Source: CAXBCP01 sp963974055 | Lineage (GTDB): Bacteria > Pseudomonadota > Alphaproteobacteria > MPNO01 > UBA830 | Assembly: GCA_963974055.1 (NCBI GenBank) | Contig: CAXBCP010000004.1 | Span: 124,001-188,000, forward strand | DNA: 64,000 nt | Reading direction: 5' to 3' | Shown: positions 34,360 through 42,248 of the stretch, in pieces | How positions within the stretch are numbered: position 1 is the stretch's first letter | Layout of the letters: every line of letters starts with the position of its first letter | The notes under the pieces: generated by a model | What the model saw: only the letters and a program-made list of their open reading frames with translations | Told to the model about the DNA's origin: nothing | Databases searched by the model: none | Made by a program: the position numbers and the translations under genes

Positions 34360-35376
34360 TCAGTGTCCCTTGTGATCGTCGCCCGAATGCCCGCCGGAGT
34401 GATCGTGCGGGCATCTGTCCGGATATTCGGACCAGTACCATTTCGCCATCTCCGAGAAAACTTTCATGGCGCTTGGCGGGCGGTCATTGCCGTCGAATTC
34501 GCGGTACAGGCTGTTCACATTGATAAACACGCGTTCGCGGTCGATCCAGTCGTTAAAGAAATCGGCGACGATTTCCTCCGATGCGGCGACCCAGTCGAGC
34601 CCTGCGTCGTAGCGTTTGCGCGCTTCGTCGCGGAGTTCGGTCAGATAGCTGCGCAGCGCACGAACTTCGGTCTTGCCGCTGACCGGCCCGTGCCCGGGCA
34701 CGACGATATCGACATCGAGGCCGAGGATATGGTCGCAGGCGCCGATCCAGTTGCTTACTGGACCTGCCCACATTACAGGATGACCGCCGACGAACACGAT
34801 GTCGCCGGTATAGACGATTCGGTCATCGGGGACGTGCACGATCACGTCGCCCCGGGTATGCGCCGGGCCGACATTGGTCAGTTCGACGCGTTTGTCGCCG
34901 ACCTGCAGGGTCATCGATTTGTCGAATGTCCGGGTGGGCAGGGTGTTTACGATGCCGTCGAAATCGAACTTGCGGCCCATCAGTTCCCAGATGATGGCGC
35001 CGGCATCGCCCATGTCCTGCCAGGCGTTCACCCGGCTGATAAAGGCTTCGGGCGGGCGGATTTCCATTTCGTCGGCGCAGGCCCGGGACGCGACGATCTC
35101 GGCGCCGGTCACAAGCTGGTTTCCGTATGTATGGTCGCCGTTCGCATGGGTGTTGACCAGGGTGTCGATCGATTTTGCAGCGGGCGCGGCATCGCGCATC
35201 GCGGTCAGCATGTCCGCGGTCAGCGGCAGGTCGAACAACGTATCGACGAGCAGGGATTCGCTGCCGTCGGTGATCAGTCCCGCGTTGCTCCACCCCCAGC
35301 CGCCATCCGGCAGCAGGTAGGCCCAGCATCCGTTGCCGACGTCATGCAGGCCTTTCGTATATTTCCAATCTTGCAT
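34360..35376 (-). CDS. MBL-fold metallo-hydrolase, HxNGDH variant
   Basis: The 338-residue product is a metallo-beta-lactamase-fold hydrolase. The metal motif reads HANGDH at residues 77-82, so the second histidine of HxHxDH is asparagine (N79), a variant seen in a wide MBL subgroup. Further ligands are the histidine in GPAHTRGDVIVH, the aspartate in IVYTGDIVF and the histidine in VPGHGPVSGK. The C-terminal tail is histidine- and aspartate-rich (HDHSGGHSGDDHKGH), possibly a metal store. The ATG at 35376 follows GGGAGGG on the minus strand. It is the first gene of the operon, divergent from the XRE regulator with 76 bases between. Confidence 0.82.
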   Translation of the reverse strand: MQDWKYTKGLHDVGNGCWAYLLPDGGWGWSNAGLITDGSESLLVDTLFDLPLTADMLTAMRDAAPAAKSIDTLVNTHANGDHTYGNQLVTGAEIVASRACADEMEIRPPEAFISRVNAWQDMGDAGAIIWELMGRKFDFDGIVNTLPTRTFDKSMTLQVGDKRVELTNVGPAHTRGDVIVHVPDDRIVYTGDIVFVGGHPVMWAGPVSNWIGACDHILGLDVDIVVPGHGPVSGKTEVRALRSYLTELRDEARKRYDAGLDWVAASEEIVADFFNDWIDRERVFINVNSLYREFDGNDRPPSAMKVFSEMAKWYWSEYPDRCPHDHSGGHSGDDHKGH

Positions 35377-35452
35377 GGGTACGTTGACCCTCCCTTCGCA
35401 AACCTTGTACCTGTTCCTTGCACGGACGAAAAGCGGTACGGAAGGCGTGGGT
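35377..35452. promoter_or_regulatory. Divergent promoter region with three evenly spaced GTAC motifs
   Basis: GGTAC at 35378-35382, GTACC at 35407-35411 and GGTAC at 35435-35439 lie 28-29 bases apart in the 76-base gap between the MBL operon and the XRE gene. A weak minus-strand -35/-10 pair (TTTTCG, 17 bases, TACAAG) overlaps the central motif. These are candidate sites for the XRE protein, which would then control both directions. The assignment is inference. Confidence 0.35.
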
Positions 35453-36337
35453 ATGACGATACGGTTTGACGACATCGGCAACCGGTTGAAGGCGTTTCGC
35501 CTGGCGTCCGGACTCAGCGCCGACGAAATTGCGGCCCGGCTCGATATTTCGAGGACGGCGCTCTACCGGTTCGAGAAGGGCGAGGTCGCAAAGATCGAAA
35601 CCCTGGAAAAACTGTCCGATCTGCTGGAAGTGTCCGTGCCGACACTGCTCGGGGTGGGGGTCGAATACATTTCGTCGGCCGTCGCCTTTTTCGAGCGCCT
35701 CCGCCAGATCGAGGAAATCGCCGAACACATCGTGGTGCTGGCAGGCCCGGTATCGTTTCTCCTGGCGTCCGACGCGTTCGGCGAAACCCTTGAGGAGGTG
35801 CTGGCGGAAAGCATCCCGGAAGGCACCGCGGGCCAGGACCGTGCCCAGGCGACCGTGGGCGAACTGATCCCCATCCTGCGCCGCCGCAAGGAAGCTTGGC
35901 GCAAGCGCAGGCCGGGTATCCTGAACCTTATCTCCGGCGCCGAAATCGACCGTTTCCTGCGCAACGGCCTGGTCGGCCGGCTCGACCTGCCCGAAGAAGT
36001 CCTCGCGGAACGACGGACGCGGGCGCGCGCCGAGGCTGAGCACCTGATCGGGTTGATGGAACAGGAACCCATCGGCGTGCAGATCGGCATCGTGCCGGGC
36101 GCCCTGCCGCATAACAGTTTCCAGATATTCCGCCAGGCCGACCGGAAGATTCTCACGCTCAGCCCGTTCCGGCTTGGCGAACAGCCGAACGTCCATGGCG
36201 GGATCGCGATGATAACGTCGGCGCCGGAAGCACTGGAACTGCATGAACGCACCGTCGAAGACATGTGGCGGCGGGCGCATAAGGGACAGGCGGCCGCAGC
36301 ATTCATGCGCGAACTGATCCAGAAACTGCCGGAATAA
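35453..36337 (+). CDS. XRE-family helix-turn-helix regulator with a large C-terminal domain
   Basis: The 294-residue product has a Cro/C1-type helix-turn-helix at about residues 8-60 (NRLKAFRLASGLSADEIAAR, then SRTALYRFEKGEV), followed by some 230 residues that I cannot assign, containing acidic helices and a final beta-rich segment. It starts at the ATG at 35453; an upstream in-frame extension overlaps the divergent operon. It is one base ahead of the next gene (TAA C GTG), so the two are co-translated. The divergent position makes it the likely regulator of the seven-gene minus operon, and its large C-terminal part may sense a metabolite. Confidence 0.82.
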   Translation: MTIRFDDIGNRLKAFRLASGLSADEIAARLDISRTALYRFEKGEVAKIETLEKLSDLLEVSVPTLLGVGVEYISSAVAFFERLRQIEEIAEHIVVLAGPVSFLLASDAFGETLEEVLAESIPEGTAGQDRAQATVGELIPILRRRKEAWRKRRPGILNLISGAEIDRFLRNGLVGRLDLPEEVLAERRTRARAEAEHLIGLMEQEPIGVQIGIVPGALPHNSFQIFRQADRKILTLSPFRLGEQPNVHGGIAMITSAPEALELHERTVEDMWRRAHKGQAAAAFMRELIQKLPE

Positions 36338-36338
36338 C

Positions 36339-37670
36339 GTGACCGCGGACCTTTCAGACCTGTTGCAGGATGCCGGGGGCCATCAGCGCGCCGGACGGAT
36401 GTCGGCGGCCGAGTCCGCATACCGTGCGGCACTGCAGCTGGACCCGGCGCATCCCGGCGCGCAGAACAATCTCGGGGTGCTTGTCGCCCGGCGCGGAGAT
36501 GCCGCAGGGGCACTGGATATTTTCGACCGATTGCTGGCGTCGGAGCCCGGCTATGCGTCGGCCCATTTCAACCGCGGGAACGCGCTTCGCGCGCTGAACC
36601 GCCGGCACGAGGCGATCGAAGCCTTCCGTATCGTGGCCGCGCTGGAGCCCGACCATTACGACGCGCACAGGGCGTTGGGGTTTCTGTGGCTGGCGGTCGG
36701 CGACCGCGACCGGTCGATGGATCATTTCGCCCGGACCTACGCCCTGCGCCGGGGCGAGGACCGCACCGGGATCGCGAACGAATCGTTGCGCACGGCGAAC
36801 CGGTCGAAACTGCAACACGATGCGGCGCTGTTCCGTCACCTGCCGCCGCGCGTCCGCGACGGGGGACGGTTCGAGCTGCTGGCCCGTATCTATGACAGTG
36901 TTGCGGCAGACCTGCCCGATTCCGATACCGTCGTCGCGCTTTCGGACGCGCAGCTTGAAACCCTGGGGCCGGATTACAATGCGCCGCTTCACCATGTGGA
37001 TATGCCTGAACTGCCGGGCGGGGCGGTGAATCCCGGGCTCGACCCGGCGGCGATCGCGCAGAACTATCGCGACACGGCGCCCGGGCTCGCCTGGTTCGAC
37101 GGCCTGCTGACGCCGAAAGCGCTCGCCCTGCTGCGTCGTGCCCTGACCGAAAGCACGATCTGGCACGATTTCACCCATATCGGCGGTTATGTCGCGACCT
37201 ATCTCGAGGACGGGCTGGCATCGCCGCTTTTCCTGCAGATCGCCGACGAATTCCGGGGTCTGCTGCCGGACCTCCTCGGGCCGCATCCATTGACCCAGGC
37301 GTGGGCGTTCAAGGGACTGCGCGGCGATCAGCCGATCGACGTGCATGCCGACGATGCCGCGATCAGTCTGAATTTCTGGATTACGCCTGAATCGGCGAAC
37401 CGGAACGCGGATGCCGGCGGGCTGGTGGTGTATCGCGAAGCGCCGCCCCGCGACTGGCCGATTGTCGATTACGACGCGGACCGCGCGCGCATCCGGTCCT
37501 TTCTGGATACCCACGGCGATTCGGCCGTCCGGGTTCCATATGGCGAAAACCGCGCGGTTTTATTCGATTCCCGTCTGTTTCACGGGTCCGACGCCCCCGA
37601 TTTTGCGCCGGGTTATGAAAACCATCGGGTAAATATTACAATGTTGTTCGGCACGGCGGGTGAATTGTAA
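36339..37670 (+). CDS. TPR-repeat protein with a 2-oxoglutarate/Fe(II) oxygenase-like C-terminal domain
   Basis: The 443-residue product begins with tetratricopeptide repeats (about residues 15-130; AQNNLGVLVARRGDAAGALD, HFNRGNALRALNRRHEAIEA and HYDAHRALGFLWLAVGDRDR). A C-terminal double-stranded beta-helix-like region holds H336-x-D338 (DVHADDAAISLNFWITP), H415 (SRLFHGSD) and R430, the layout of a 2-oxoglutarate-dependent oxygenase. The TPR part suggests a protein partner or protein substrate. GTG start at 36339, one base after the regulator gene. It may be a prolyl/aspartyl hydroxylase-like modifier linked to the regulator; no function is known to me for this combination. Confidence 0.7.
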   Translation: MTADLSDLLQDAGGHQRAGRMSAAESAYRAALQLDPAHPGAQNNLGVLVARRGDAAGALDIFDRLLASEPGYASAHFNRGNALRALNRRHEAIEAFRIVAALEPDHYDAHRALGFLWLAVGDRDRSMDHFARTYALRRGEDRTGIANESLRTANRSKLQHDAALFRHLPPRVRDGGRFELLARIYDSVAADLPDSDTVVALSDAQLETLGPDYNAPLHHVDMPELPGGAVNPGLDPAAIAQNYRDTAPGLAWFDGLLTPKALALLRRALTESTIWHDFTHIGGYVATYLEDGLASPLFLQIADEFRGLLPDLLGPHPLTQAWAFKGLRGDQPIDVHADDAAISLNFWITPESANRNADAGGLVVYREAPPRDWPIVDYDADRARIRSFLDTHGDSAVRVPYGENRAVLFDSRLFHGSDAPDFAPGYENHRVNITMLFGTAGEL

Positions 37671-37687
37671 CAAAAATGGAAATTATC

Positions 37688-37716
37688 TTTATTTTATTAC
37701 ATTCCTCGGGTATAAC
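37688..37716 (+). promoter_or_regulatory. Candidate promoter of the PyrK/PyrD-like operon
   Basis: TATAAC at 37711-37716 is a good -10 box. The hexamer 17 bases before it (TTTATT, 37688-37693) is a poor -35 but lies in a very AT-rich stretch (37671-37705), unusual for this GC-rich window, which could act as an UP element. Confidence 0.45.
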
Positions 37717-37752
37717 CTGCCCTCTGCAATCTGATCGAAAAGCATCGAGCCT

Positions 37753-38625
37753 ATGACCGATTTGGAATCCAATCACAATTACACGAACTCGGCGATACCG
37801 GTGGGCGGGACCGATCCCTATCCCGACAAGCCGAGCGGCGAATTCCTGACCAATGTCGTTTCCAACGACTGGGTAAACGGCGAATACAAGCTGCTGGTGC
37901 TCGAATCCGCGCCGAAAGCGCTGAACGCCTATGCCGGTCAGTTCTTTCACCTGCTGTGCCCGTCACCGGACGGCGCGGAAGTATGGATGCGCCGGCCGAT
38001 GAGCGTCTACAAGATCGACCGCGACGCCGGTCAGATCGAATTTCTCTATAAATGCGAAGGCCGCGGCACCCAGGGCATGGCGATGCTGACGGCCGGCGAT
38101 ACCTTCAATATCGCAGGTCCGCTCGGGATCGGCTTTTCGCTCGACCCCGCCTGGAAAAACATCGTCGTCCTCGGCCGGGGCGTGGGTCTGGCGACCCTGG
38201 CGCCCTTGTCGCAACTGGCGGCCGAAAACGGCGTCGGCGTCACCGCCGTATTCAGCGCGCGCAAATCCGAGCTGGTCATGTCCGAGGACCTGTTCCGGGC
38301 GCATGGGGCGGCGACCGTCTCGGTCGTTGACGAAGACGGCAGCAGCGACGTCGCCAATGTCGAAAAGATTCTTGAAGGCCTGATCGCCGAGGGTAAGGCC
38401 GATGCATTCTTCACCTGCGGTTCCAGCCGCCTGCTGCGCCTTATGCAGGATCTCGGCCGGAAACACGGCGTTCCGGGGCAGGTGGCGATGGAACAGATCA
38501 TGGTGTGCGGCATCGGCGCCTGTTACGTCTGCATGCGCACCTTCGAAGTTAACGGCGAACAAGTCCTCCGGCGGGTGTGCCGCGAAGGACCGGTATTCAA
38601 CATGCAGGAGGCAGTGGGATGGTAG
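37753..38625 (+). CDS. PyrK-like FAD/[2Fe-2S] electron-transfer subunit
   Basis: The 290-residue product is like the PyrK subunit of class 1B dihydroorotate dehydrogenase, which links NAD(P)H through FAD and one [2Fe-2S] cluster to its partner. The FAD motif RRPMSVYKI (near 80) and a nucleotide-binding loop (LGRGVGLATLAPL, near 140) precede the cluster ligands C252, C257, C260 and C276, spaced C-x4-C-x2-C-x15-C as in PyrK. It has an N-terminal extension of about 35 residues before the ferredoxin-reductase fold. It overlaps the PyrD-like gene by seven bases. In an alphaproteobacterium, which normally makes pyrimidines with the quinone-linked class 2 enzyme, this suggests a catabolic or other role. 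Confidence 0.83.
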   Translation: MTDLESNHNYTNSAIPVGGTDPYPDKPSGEFLTNVVSNDWVNGEYKLLVLESAPKALNAYAGQFFHLLCPSPDGAEVWMRRPMSVYKIDRDAGQIEFLYKCEGRGTQGMAMLTAGDTFNIAGPLGIGFSLDPAWKNIVVLGRGVGLATLAPLSQLAAENGVGVTAVFSARKSELVMSEDLFRAHGAATVSVVDEDGSSDVANVEKILEGLIAEGKADAFFTCGSSRLLRLMQDLGRKHGVPGQVAMEQIMVCGIGACYVCMRTFEVNGEQVLRRVCREGPVFNMQEAVGW

Positions 38626-39566
38626 ATCTTTCCGTAAAGATCGGCGATTTGACGTTTCAGAACCCGATTCAGCCGGCATCCGGCGCGTTTTCCTGGGAAT
38701 ATAACGAAGTCATCGATCTCAACCGCCTCGGGGCGCTGGTCGCCAAGACGATCTGCCGCGAACCGCGGATCGGCAACCCGACCCCGCGCATGGCGGAAAC
38801 CGAGGCCGGGATCATCCAGTCCATCGGCCTGCCCGGCAAGGGGATCGAATATTTTCTCGACCATGTCGTGCCCGAATACGCGAAGTTCGAACCGCCCCTG
38901 GTGGTCAGCGTGTCTTCGGAATCGGTCGAGGATTTCGCGGCGCTCGCCCGCGAACTCACGGTGCCCGATGTGGATGTGATCGAGTGCAATATTTCCTGCC
39001 CGACCCGCAATACGACCGGCGGCAACTTCGCGCTTCAGGAAGAGCACACGAAGGAAGTTATGGGGGCGATCCGGGCCGCGACGGACAAGCCGGTCTGGGC
39101 AAAGCTGTCGCCGAACGCGGGCGATATCGTTTCCATCGCCCTGGCGGCCGAAGAAGCCGGCGCCGATGCGCTGGTGATTGCGAATACGTTCCTGTCGCTG
39201 AAAATCCGCACCGACAATTTCCGCCCGGCGCTTGGCAACAAGTTCGGCGGCATGGTGTCGCCAGCATTGAAGCCGATCGTGCTGCGCATGGTGTATCAGG
39301 TCGCCAAGGAAGTGAATATTCCCGTCATCGGCGTCGGCGGCGTGACCAAGGCCGAGGACGTTGTCGAATACATGCTGGCCGGCGCCCACGCGGTCGGGAT
39401 CGGCTATGCCGGGTTCCGCAATCCGACGGCGCTGACCACCATCATCGACGATCTCGAAACCTGGTGCGACGAACGCGGCATCGAGAAAGTCACCGACCTG
39501 ATCGGCGCGGTAAAGGACGACGATATGGAAATGGATACTCTGGTCGCCGCATCGCACGGCGTCTGA
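38619..39566 (+). CDS. PyrD class 1B-like flavoprotein with an altered substrate pocket
   Basis: The 315-residue product is an FMN TIM-barrel protein of the dihydroorotate dehydrogenase 1B type. It keeps the FMN-site lysine in LVAKTICREP (K43), the catalytic cysteine C127 in ECNISCPTRN and the FMN phosphate loop PVIGVGGVTKAEDV. Two orotate-binding asparagines of L. lactis PyrDA (N67 and N132) correspond to Q67 in IIQSIGL and T129 in SCPTR, as far as I can align by eye. This points to another dihydro- or unsaturated cyclic substrate. The ATG at 38619 overlaps the PyrK-like stop, so the pair is co-translated. An acyl-CoA ligase gene follows after seven bases, which is not a pyrimidine-biosynthesis setting. 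Confidence 0.83.
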   Translation: MVDLSVKIGDLTFQNPIQPASGAFSWEYNEVIDLNRLGALVAKTICREPRIGNPTPRMAETEAGIIQSIGLPGKGIEYFLDHVVPEYAKFEPPLVVSVSSESVEDFAALARELTVPDVDVIECNISCPTRNTTGGNFALQEEHTKEVMGAIRAATDKPVWAKLSPNAGDIVSIALAAEEAGADALVIANTFLSLKIRTDNFRPALGNKFGGMVSPALKPIVLRMVYQVAKEVNIPVIGVGGVTKAEDVVEYMLAGAHAVGIGYAGFRNPTALTTIIDDLETWCDERGIEKVTDLIGAVKDDDMEMDTLVAASHGV

Positions 39567-39573
39567 TCCGCCG

Positions 39574-41211
39574 ATGGCTGTCACGCCGACCCTGCCGCCC
39601 GATGATGCGACCGTAAAGGAATACTACGCGTCCGGCGCGTGGCAGGCGCAGACGATCTACGACATCGTTGTCGCCCATTGCGCCGAACGGCCCGATGCAC
39701 CGGCGGTGACGGACAGCTTCCGGTCTTATGCGTGGCGGGAGCTTGTCGGTCTGGTCGATGCCTTCGCGGCCGATCTTGCGCGCCGCGGTGTTGAACGGGG
39801 CGACACGATCTTTGTCGGCGCGCCCAACCGGATAGAGACGATCATCGCGCTTCTGGCGGCATCGCGCGACGGGTTCGTGTGCTGTCCATCGCCCCATCGC
39901 AATCATACGATTTCCGAAATCGCCGACATGTGCGCCCGCGCGTCCTGCGCCGTCTATATCCATCAGCCCGGTCACGGCGCCGACGCGGACGGGGACGAAA
40001 TACTGCCGCTGATCCGGGCGATCCCGTCTGTGCGCCATGTTTACGAACTGGCGGCGGATTCGGCGGGCGATCCCTTCGGCGGGTTTTCCGGACAGCCGGC
40101 CGCGCCGGCATCCGGCAATCCCGATCTGGTGACCTATCTCGCGTTTACGTCCGGGTCGACCGGAAAGCCGAAGGGCGTGATGCATAGCGACAATTCACAG
40201 CTTGTCGCCGCCCGCGGTATCGCCGGCGCCTGGGGGTTTGGGTCCGATACCGTGACCCTGTCGCTGAGCCCGTTCAGCCACAATCTCGGCTGCGGCACGT
40301 TATGGACGTCGCTGGTCGCCGGCGGCGCATTCGTTCTGCACGACTGGCCCCGCGGCGAAAGCCTGCTCGACCGGATCGCGGCGGCGGGGGTGACCTATCT
40401 GGTCGGCGTGCCGACCCATGCGATGGACCTGCTGGCCGAACTGAAGGCGCGTGGGATCGAACGTTACGGCCAACTGAAAAGCTTCCGCGTATCGGCGGCC
40501 GCCTGTCCGGAGCACGTCGCCGCAGACCTGTTCGACTGCGGAATCCCCGTACAGAAGGGGTACGGCATGACCGAAACCAACGGCCATCAATACAGCCTGC
40601 CCGGCGATTCCCGGGATATGATTATCGGAACATCGGGTGTGTGCTGTCCCGGGTACGACCTGTGCATTTTCGATGCCAACGACCCCGATCGCGCGCTTCC
40701 TGCAGGGGAAGCCGGCCTGGTCGCGGGCAAGGGCGCATCGCTGATGCTGGGCTATTTCGAAGATCGCGCTGCGACCCTCGCATCGATGAACAACTGCGGC
40801 TGGTTCCTGACCGGCGATCTCGGCACATTGGACGAGAACGGCTATCTGCGGCTGACCGGACGCAAGAAGGAACTGATCGTCCGCGGCGGGCACAACATCA
40901 ACCCGAACCTGCTGGAAGACCTGGCGCTACGCCATGACGCGATCGACCTGGCCGCCGCGATCCCCGTTCCCGACGACCGCCTGGGCGAACGTGCCTGCAT
41001 GGCGGTGATGTTCGAACCGGGACGGTCGGTCACGGCGGCGGAAATGATCGCCCATCTCGCCGCCGAGGGGCTTTCGCGATACGATATGCCCGAATTCTGG
41101 CTGCCCTTGGCCGATATTCCGCTGATGCCGAACGGCAAAATGGAAAAACTCGAAATCATTCGCCGGGTCCGCGACGGGGCAGTCACCCCGGAACCGATCA
41201 CACCCGCTTAA
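39574..41211 (+). CDS. AMP-binding acyl/aryl-CoA ligase
   Basis: The 545-residue product activates a carboxylic acid as the acyl-adenylate and then as the CoA thioester. Motifs in order: the P-loop-like TSGSTGKPKGVMHSDNS (near residue 190), YGMTETN (near 330), FLTGDLGTLDENGYLRLTGR (near 410) and the C-terminal lysine in PLMPNGKMEK (near 520). The pattern resembles cyclohexanecarboxylate or 2,3-dihydroxybenzoate ligases rather than long-chain fatty acid ligases; this is a by-eye judgement. It lies seven bases after the PyrD-like gene and 32 before an oxidoreductase, so its substrate may be a ring acid processed by its neighbours. Confidence 0.87.
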   Translation: MAVTPTLPPDDATVKEYYASGAWQAQTIYDIVVAHCAERPDAPAVTDSFRSYAWRELVGLVDAFAADLARRGVERGDTIFVGAPNRIETIIALLAASRDGFVCCPSPHRNHTISEIADMCARASCAVYIHQPGHGADADGDEILPLIRAIPSVRHVYELAADSAGDPFGGFSGQPAAPASGNPDLVTYLAFTSGSTGKPKGVMHSDNSQLVAARGIAGAWGFGSDTVTLSLSPFSHNLGCGTLWTSLVAGGAFVLHDWPRGESLLDRIAAAGVTYLVGVPTHAMDLLAELKARGIERYGQLKSFRVSAAACPEHVAADLFDCGIPVQKGYGMTETNGHQYSLPGDSRDMIIGTSGVCCPGYDLCIFDANDPDRALPAGEAGLVAGKGASLMLGYFEDRAATLASMNNCGWFLTGDLGTLDENGYLRLTGRKKELIVRGGHNINPNLLEDLALRHDAIDLAAAIPVPDDRLGERACMAVMFEPGRSVTAAEMIAHLAAEGLSRYDMPEFWLPLADIPLMPNGKMEKLEIIRRVRDGAVTPEPITPA

Positions 41212-41243
41212 GCGGGGACGCAGATTTAAACGGAGGCTTCCCC

Positions 41244-42236
41244 ATGCACGCTGTCGTGCTCGATGAATATGGCTCGCTCGACAATCTGTCGTGGCGCGAA
41301 TTTCCCGACCCGGTTCCCGGACCGGAAGACATTATCGTCGATGTCCGCGCGACGGCGGTGAACTATGTCGATCTGGTCATGATCAGCGGCACTTACCAGT
41401 TCAAGCCCGACCCGCCTTTCGTCCCCGGGAAAGGCCCTGCCGGCATCGTCAAGGCTGTCGGCGACAAGGTGACCGGCTTCGCCCCGGGCGACCGCGTGCT
41501 CGCGATGGCGGAGCAGGGCGGGTATGCCGAACTGACGCCGATCCACCAGAACAACTGCTATCGCCTGCCGGACTCTCTGTCTTTTGCGGATGCCGCGTCG
41601 ATGGCGCTTGTTTACGACACCGCGTGGTTTTCGCTGGTCGAACGGGGGCGTTTCCAGGCCGGCGAAACCGTTCTCGTGCTCGGCGCGTCCGGCGGGGTCG
41701 GCCTGGCGGCGCTTCAGCTGGTCCGGGCGCTTGGCGGCACAGCCCTTGCGGGGATCGCCAATCCGGACAAAGCCGATCTGGTGCGCGATGCCGGCGCGAC
41801 GGCGATCGTCGATCTCGCCGCCGACAACCTGCGGGACAGCCTGCGCGATCAGGTCTTTGCCGTCACCGACGGGCGCGGCGCCGATGTGGTTATCGACCCC
41901 CTCGGCGACGATATATTCGACGCGGCGCTGCGCGCGGTCGCGTGGTGCGGCCGGATGGTCGTGATCGGCTTCGCCGCCGGGCGGATTCCGTCGCTGAAGG
42001 CGAATTACCTGCTGGTCAAGAATATCGATGTCGGCGGGTTGCAGATCAGCGACTATCGCCGCCGCCGCCCCGACCTGACGGCGAAATGTTTCGCCCAGAT
42101 TTTCGAGCTGTACGAGGCCGGAAAGATATCGGCACTGCCGACCGTAACGCTGCCGATCGAACGCTTCGCCGAAGGTTTGCAGGACGTGCAGGACCGCAAC
42201 GTGCGCGGCCGGATCGTGCTGACCCAGGACGGGTAA
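41244..42236 (+). CDS. NAD(P)H quinone oxidoreductase-like, MDR family
   Basis: The 330-residue product is a zinc-free medium-chain dehydrogenase/reductase of the quinone oxidoreductase or acrylyl/crotonyl-CoA reductase type. Motifs: N-terminal DVRATAVNYVDLVMISGTYQ, and the Rossmann region VLVLGASGGVGLAALQLVRA near residue 143. It is the last gene of the plus-strand group 35453-42236, close behind the acyl-CoA ligase, so it may reduce an enoyl-CoA or enone derived from the ligase product. It converges with the vWA gene, 12 bases between stops. Confidence 0.87.
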   Translation: MHAVVLDEYGSLDNLSWREFPDPVPGPEDIIVDVRATAVNYVDLVMISGTYQFKPDPPFVPGKGPAGIVKAVGDKVTGFAPGDRVLAMAEQGGYAELTPIHQNNCYRLPDSLSFADAASMALVYDTAWFSLVERGRFQAGETVLVLGASGGVGLAALQLVRALGGTALAGIANPDKADLVRDAGATAIVDLAADNLRDSLRDQVFAVTDGRGADVVIDPLGDDIFDAALRAVAWCGRMVVIGFAAGRIPSLKANYLLVKNIDVGGLQISDYRRRRPDLTAKCFAQIFELYEAGKISALPTVTLPIERFAEGLQDVQDRNVRGRIVLTQDG

Positions 42237-42248
42237 TCGCGAAATCGC

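Noticed and set aside
37753..39566. Pyrimidine biosynthesis genes pyrK and pyrD
   Set aside because: The motif set fits the fold, but the changed pocket residues and the CoA ligase neighbour argue against a biosynthetic role, so I give no gene symbols.
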